A stretch of 64,000 bases of DNA from Ilex aquifolium (lineage: Eukaryota > Streptophyta > Magnoliopsida > Aquifoliales > Aquifoliaceae): positions 33,348,701 to 33,412,700 of the forward strand of contig OX637396.1 in assembly GCA_951799425.1 (NCBI GenBank). Direction: 5' to 3'. Shown piece by piece: positions 59,341 through 64,000 of the stretch. Numbering within the stretch: the first letter of the stretch is position 1; each line of letters starts with the position of its first letter. The notes under the pieces are model-generated. The model did no database searches. It saw only the letters and a program-made list of their open reading frames with translations, and had not been told where the DNA came from. Both the position numbers and the translations under genes were made by a program.

Positions 59341-60090
59341 TCATGTTAAATATTTTAATGTTTGGAATAACATTATTTTTGCCATCTCTAGGCAGGATCT
59401 TCAAACTTAGGTCATCTGCAACCCGAGGGACTTCATTAGATCAGCGTTCCCAGTTGTCTGGCTGCCCTGGTCACCCAGATCAGCCTTTGCACGCCCCTCT
59501 ACGCAGGCTTCCTCGCCAAAATGCCACCTACTTCAGTGGAGCTTGCCCAAGGGAGCTCGCCAGGTCCCAGGCTCACCCAAGCTCCCCAAAAGGCCTCATG
59601 CTTGCCAAAGGCTCAAGGCCTACCTAGCTACACCACCCCTCCTTTCACATGCCGCTCCAGGAGAAACCCTGTATTTATACTTGTCTGCCTCCTCATCGGC
59701 AGTGAGCTCAGTTCTTGTCAGAAACAGTGATAGAGTGCAAAAACCTATCTACTATGTGAGCAGAGCATACAGGGGGCAGAATTCAGATATTCTGTACTTG
59801 AGAAACTAGCGCTCGCCCTGATCTCAGCGGCAAGGCGCCTACGACACTACTTTCAAAGCCACAGTATTGTTGTCATTACAGACCAACCTCTAAAAAAGGT
59901 CTTGGAAAAGCCGGACGTATCCGGAAGGCTCCTTAAATGGGCAGTGGAACTTGGCGAATTTGACATTCAATATCAGCCAAGGGCGGCCATCAAAGCACAA
60001 GCAATAGCGAATTTCATTGCTGACTTCACTCCAGCAGAAAAGGAGAGCAACGGGCTTCTCACCTCGCCTGCTCAGCCACCCTCAGGCGCC

Positions 60091-60465
60091 CAGACCCCCT
60101 CGGGAGCTGGAGGTGGCGCCCAGACCCCCTTGGGAGCTGGAGGTGGCGCCCAGACCCCCTTGGGAGCTGGAGGTGACGCCCAGACCCCCTCCGGAGATGA
60201 AGCAGGCGCCCAGACCCCCTCTGGAGCTGAAGCTAGCGCCCAGACCCCCTCCGGAGATGAAGCAGGCGCCCAGACCCCCTCTGGAGATGAAGCAGGCGCC
60301 CAGACCCCCTCCGGAGATGAAACAGTCGCCCAGACCCCCTCCGGAGATGAAGCAGGCGCCCAGACCCCCTCTGGAGCTGAAGTTGGTGCCCAGACTCCCT
60401 CCGGAGATGAAACAGGCGCCCAGACCCCCTCCGGAGATGAAGCAGGCGCCCAGACCCCCCAGGCT
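60091..60465 (+). repeat. 30-bp tandem array in the reduced gypsy element
   Basis: Twelve 30-bp units plus a partial one, of the form CAGACCCCCTCCGGAGATGA and AGCAGGCGCC. In one frame each unit encodes AQTPSGDEAG-like decapeptides. Because the unit is a multiple of three and lacks stops, several frames on both strands stay open across it. A second, shorter set of GGCTCGCCCAAG repeats follows to about 60530. Confidence 0.92.
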
Positions 60466-60750
60466 CGCCCAAGGCAGCCTAGGCTCGCCCAAGCTCGCCC
60501 AAGGCAGCCCAGGCTCGCCCAAGCTGCTCCAAACAGGGCTTATAATATATCAAATCGAAGCTCTCAACGAGCCCTACAAAACTCACTGCCTATGGCAGTG
60601 ATTGATGCTGTAAAAAGTCCAAAAAAAGCTCAGAAACAGCTGTTTTGACCTCCCGAAGTTCTTCTAGTAATGCTGGTCAGCCGAAAATTCAAATTCAACC
60701 GAATGCCCTCCTCTCCAAGTTCCATTGGACACAGGGCATTGGGGGGCAAA

Positions 60751-61297
60751 TGATGGGTCAAGCCAAATAGCCCAATTTATGTGAAAAGGTCCAACCTCGA
60801 TTGAAGAGCCCAACCATGCAAAGACCCACCAAGTCCAAGTTCAAGTCCAATCCAGCTGGGACCCTACTCCGAAGGAATTGGAGTACGAGGGGGAGAAATG
60901 CGGCACACAGAGAAACCCTACCAAATTGGTAATTACCAAAACAAGTAGGAAATCCCTCCCTCACATCATCGCCTCACCTCCAAATCATAATTCTATAAAT
61001 GTAAGCCCTCTCATCATCTAGGGCACGCCTCCCGAAAATACCTCATCTCCTGCCTCAATACCATAAGGTCGTTGCTCTTTTTTCCCTCAAAGCTCTGTAG
61101 CTCCGGTGACGATTATTCATCAATAAATAACACCAAAGGCCATCGTTGCCATTCAAAGTGGACGTAGGCCACAGCCGAACCACTATAAATCTTTGTGTTG
61201 ATCCTTTATTTGCTATTCTTGTCATTGATTGTCTGTTTACTGCATTTTATATTATTTACTTGACTGTGGTGCACGAAAACCAATTTGTGCATCATCA
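60751..61297 (+). repeat. 3' LTR of the reduced gypsy element
   Basis: 547 bp, matching the 5' LTR apart from about 14 substitutions and a short tandem length difference at the AAGTCCAAGTTC stretch near 60830. Confidence 0.9.
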
Positions 61298-61302
61298 AAT
61301 GT

Positions 61303-61718
61303 GATATATGTTTGATATTTAAGAAGATAAAAGAAAAAAGAGGCACATTTAACTTACCTGGGAGAAAATGAGAACAAACTTTTTCGATAGCATCGTTTTG
61401 TAGTTACAATCTAATTATATCAAGTTACAACTCAAATAAGTTTATTGATGACTCAATGGGTTGATTTAGGATTGACCAAAAAAAGCTTGGGACTACTCCC
61501 AACTCTTTAGGATCGATCCCAAGTGTTTTAACTTTATTGAATTATAACTTTGACCCCATTAAATTGTAATTTTATTTTATTGAATCATAAATTTTTCACA
61601 TAGGAATAAAGTAGAAGAGAAGTGGGAATCATTCCTTCTGACGAGTCCATCATATTCTTTTTTTTTTCTTGTTTCTTTTGCCCTTGAACAAAATTAAAGT
61701 AAGACTCGTTTACTTTAA
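61303..61718. other. Unassigned AT-rich DNA
   Basis: No gene or repeat supported. Its right end (61702-61718) is the left target duplication of the SINE. Confidence 0.5.
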
Positions 61719-62034
61719 CCAACTGGGGTAGCCTAGTTGGCCAAGGCCTCTGACTTTCCAGTGTGAGGTCAGGGGTTCGAAGTCCCTTGGGCGCAAAAAA
61801 GCGTGGCTGCTTAGTAGGATATGACTTTAGTTGTTTGGACGAACCGTATCCAAATCTTTGGTGTGAGTCTTGAATTCCAACGAAATGGAAGTCCTGATTT
61901 AAATATTGTATGAGTTGAGGAATCGGTTCATACACCCAAGTTTTGTCCTTGTCTCTACTCAGAATCATGAACCTGAGCTATATAAGCGTACCTCTATTCG
62001 TTGAAGACAGGCCATGGAATTTTCCTGTATCCGA
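61719..62034 (+). mobile_element. tRNA-derived SINE, 316 bp
   Basis: The head contains an RNA polymerase III box A (TAGCCTAGTTGG, 61730-61741) and a box B-like GGTTCGAAGTCCC about 32 bases later, as in tRNA-derived SINEs. A 17-bp target duplication AGACTC(G/A)TTTACTTTAA flanks it (61702-61718 and 62035-62051) with one mismatch. The body is unrelated to tRNA and there is no long poly(A). SINEs have no protein; they borrow LINE machinery. The antisense open stretch over it is not a gene. Confidence 0.82.
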
Positions 62035-62051
62035 AGACTCATTTACTTTAA

Positions 62052-62679
62052 TTTTAAAGGTGATCTAGGAGTCCGAGCTTTTGCTACGTATTTTCGTGTG
62101 TAGACCAAAAAAAGCTGGTCCTACCATGTTGTATGTATGTGTGGGCAACGAAGAGGAAATTGCTTAGCATTTTCGTGTGTAGACCAGATGATCAAAGTGG
62201 GCGAAGGACAAAAGGAAGTGGTTTATGATGAGGTCCGCCTTTTAAAAACTATCCTCATCTATATAATATTAAGTTAAAATTTTAATTTATAAAAATATAA
62301 TAATGATAAAAATTGATATTATCTTTATTTTCTTTCATCAAATAATATAAATTTTATCCCAAAAATATATTTCGCATAAAAACATGAGTTTTTCCCCCAA
62401 ATAACACTTTTGGTAAAAAAAAATTCCCAAACTCACACTTCGTGGCGGAGGCAAATAGGGTTCAGGAGGGGCCAGGGCTCACTCTGATTTTTTTTTTTAA
62501 CTGCGTATATTTTGTGTATTTTTATAATATTTTCAATTGTGCCCAACTTGATGACTTTAAATAAACAAAATTGGGTTCATTGGGAGAATAAATCTCCTAG
62601 TTAATATACTAGAATAAAAATAGAATGAGCTATAGAATCTTTTCGAGTCAACAATAAACAAACAAATTGGATTAAAAAA
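62052..62679. other. Unassigned DNA with a short duplicated phrase
   Basis: No gene. GCATTTTCGTGTGTAGACCA-like sequence occurs at about 62087 and 62167, an 80-bp local duplication. Confidence 0.5.
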
Positions 62680-63570
62680 AAAGGGACTTCTGTAGGCCAG
62701 TTTCTTTTTGTAGACTTATTTGGACTGAAGTACACTCAAAAATTTGTTTGGGAATAAGTCCATTTTGATCTTTATTGTCCAAAATATCCTCAATAGTTAT
62801 ATTTAATCAAAACTTGTTTGAAAAAACTAACAACTCATAAATTAGGAATTGTATTAGTATTAACAACTCTTAACTTGAAAATTGTGCTAGCATTAAAATT
62901 CTGTTTCTAATATTAACAACAAACAGTTATATGCTCAACAAAAAAATAGTAACATCAAACAGTAACACGCTCAACAAAAAAATAGTAACATCAAACAGTA
63001 ACATGCTCAATAAAAAAATAGTAACATCAAACAGAATAAATAAAAACTTAATTAAAAGTTTAATCATTGTAATAGAGTGACACTCCCACAACTGAATAAA
63101 TATTTACATATGGTGTCACTCTATTGCAATGATTAAATTTTTAATTAAGTTTTTTATTAAACATGTTACTATTTGATGTTATTATTTTTTTGTTGAACAT
63201 GTTACTGTTTTTTTATTGAGTGTATTACTGTTGAATGTTACTATATATATATACATACACACACACGTATATATATATATATATACGATAGAAAAATAAT
63301 TTTAATTGCAGCACAATTTCCAAGTTAGAAGTTGTTATATTTGAAAACATTGAAACTAACAATGATAGACAATATATATGGTAAGGGTAATTACGAAATA
63401 CATTTCAAAAAGAATTTGAAATATTTTAAAATGTGTATTTATTGACAACTATTTGAAAAAAAAGAGGACATAATAGAGTATAAGTCTGAATGTGGTACTT
63501 AAAGCCAAATAAGTTCTAAAAAAAATATTCACAGCCAATTATCCGTAAAAAAACAAGTCTGGCCCACTCC
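62680..63570. mobile_element. TIR element related to 54541-56055, copy 2
   Basis: The left part GGGACTTCTGTAGGCCAG then GACTTATTTGGACTGAAGTAC is mirrored, diverged, at the right (ACTTAAAGCCAAATAAGTTC, then AAGTCTGGCCCACTCC). The interior repeats AACAGTAACATGCTCAACA on the left and its inverse TTGTTGAACATGTTACTGTT on the right, so the whole can fold as a long hairpin. The same CATGTTACTGTT and microsatellite content links it to the copy at 54.5 kb. No coding sequence. Confidence 0.5.
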
Positions 63571-64000
63571 ATTCTCAAGTGAAGTGTCGCATGCCGCAAT
63601 CTTCAAACTTTGGTATCGATTTTACCAATCGTGACTTTGACATTGATATTTTGATCACAACTTTTATATAATTAACCTCATTTTTTATAAAGGGTTATAA
63701 TTAACTTCTTTTAATTAGTTATTTTTCTGTTTGCATAGATATTGTATATTTATCTTTGGCCCATCTATGTTTTTTTTTTGTCAGGACCCATCTATGTTTA
63801 ATCAATTTTTTAAGTATCAAATATGATGTAAAAAATAAAAATGTATTACATTATTTTTACCTATTAGAGGACAAAATAAAATTTATAGTTAGAGTGTGCA
63901 CACCACCCTAGAACATATTTCTGACTCTGCCACTGCCGCTACTCACACTCTTTTGAATCTAATTCCTTCTCTAACGTTATTATGCCACATCATTGTTAAG
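63571..64000. other. Unassigned AT-rich DNA at window end
   Basis: No gene, RNA or repeat supported. A phrase CCCATCTATGTTT is duplicated at about 63760 and 63787. Confidence 0.45.

Larger units (their letters stand above)
57279..61297 (+). mobile_element. Internally reduced Ty3/gypsy fossil (Tat-like gag)
   Basis: Direct LTRs (57279-57814 and 60751-61297) start TGATGGGTCAAG and end GTGCATCATCA, with perfect 5-bp duplications AATGT on both sides (57274-57278 and 61298-61302). After the 5' LTR comes GTTTGACGCCGTCTGTAGG, typical of this gypsy group; GGCATTGGGGGGCAAA precedes the 3' LTR as purine tract. Gag is recognisable, but most of pol is absent, leaving only RT/RNase H remnants around 59690-60040. 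The LTRs differ at about 14 of 535 positions by eye (2.6%), about 1-2 Myr. Broken, and too reduced to have moved on its own. Confidence 0.92.

Noticed and set aside
60091-60465. CRISPR-like regular repeats
   Set aside because: Units are contiguous with no unique spacers, and the setting is a plant retroelement.
60017-60601. Long overlapping frames on both strands
   Set aside because: They are produced by a stop-free 30-bp array whose unit is a multiple of three, so frame length is not evidence for a gene.
61719-61800. tRNA gene
   Set aside because: Box A and box B are present, but no cloverleaf with an acceptor stem forms; long target duplications show a SINE.
61585-61968. 127-codon open frame on the minus strand
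   Set aside because: It runs antisense across the SINE and its flank, with no domain.

Overview
This window is plant nuclear DNA, almost certainly from a eudicot. It is AT-rich and gene-poor, and it is built mostly from transposable elements: plant-type Ty1/copia and Ty3/gypsy LTR elements, an RNase H-bearing plant L1 LINE, a tRNA-derived SINE, Helitrons with CTAG-type ends, Mutator-like and PIF/Harbinger-like DNA elements. The only recognisable host gene is a CC-NB-ARC-LRR (CNL) disease resistance gene. I saw no complete host gene, no tRNA or rRNA gene and no CRISPR array. The species cannot be named from the sequence alone.

Layout. 1-4500: unassigned DNA with two weak exon-like islands, the 3' end of a Helitron (to 617) and a 2.9-kb Harbinger-like TIR element (1082-3987) carrying a dead LINE tail. 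4501-6987: a Helitron-like, microsatellite-rich stretch. 6988-16595: a Ty3/gypsy chromovirus fossil on the minus strand with 2.1-2.4-kb LTRs. 16596-25662: mostly unassigned, with a 132-bp mini-Helitron (18671-18802), a candidate exon pair near 20.6-20.8 kb and a roughly 4.2-kb Helitron candidate (21467-25662).

25827-40219 (minus strand): the CNL pseudogene. It is cut by a full-length L1 LINE with two open frames (27765-34255, 13-bp target duplication) and by a 3.86-kb Mutator-like element (35241-39097, 10-bp duplication, itself holding a 969-bp Harbinger-like element). It also has about five single-base frame disruptions. A very young copia element (40399-45629) lies about 180 bp upstream of the CNL start codon, and one of its LTRs has received a 183-bp Mutator-like MITE.

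46502-54455: an older plus-strand copia fossil, split by a 1.59-kb solo LTR in gag and by a 2.0-kb Helitron inside its 3' LTR. 54541-56055 and 62680-63570: two relatives of one TIR family with microsatellite interiors. 57279-61297: an internally reduced gypsy fossil with 5-bp target duplications and a 30-bp tandem array. 61719-62034: a SINE with 17-bp target duplications.

The genes do not form a working system. The window records repeated insertion into and around a decaying resistance gene. By-eye LTR divergence orders the LTR elements as copia at 40.4 kb (about 0.5%), chromovirus (about 2%), gypsy at 57 kb (about 2.6%) and copia at 46.5 kb (about 3.5%), youngest to oldest. All identities and ages are by-eye estimates; no database search was possible.
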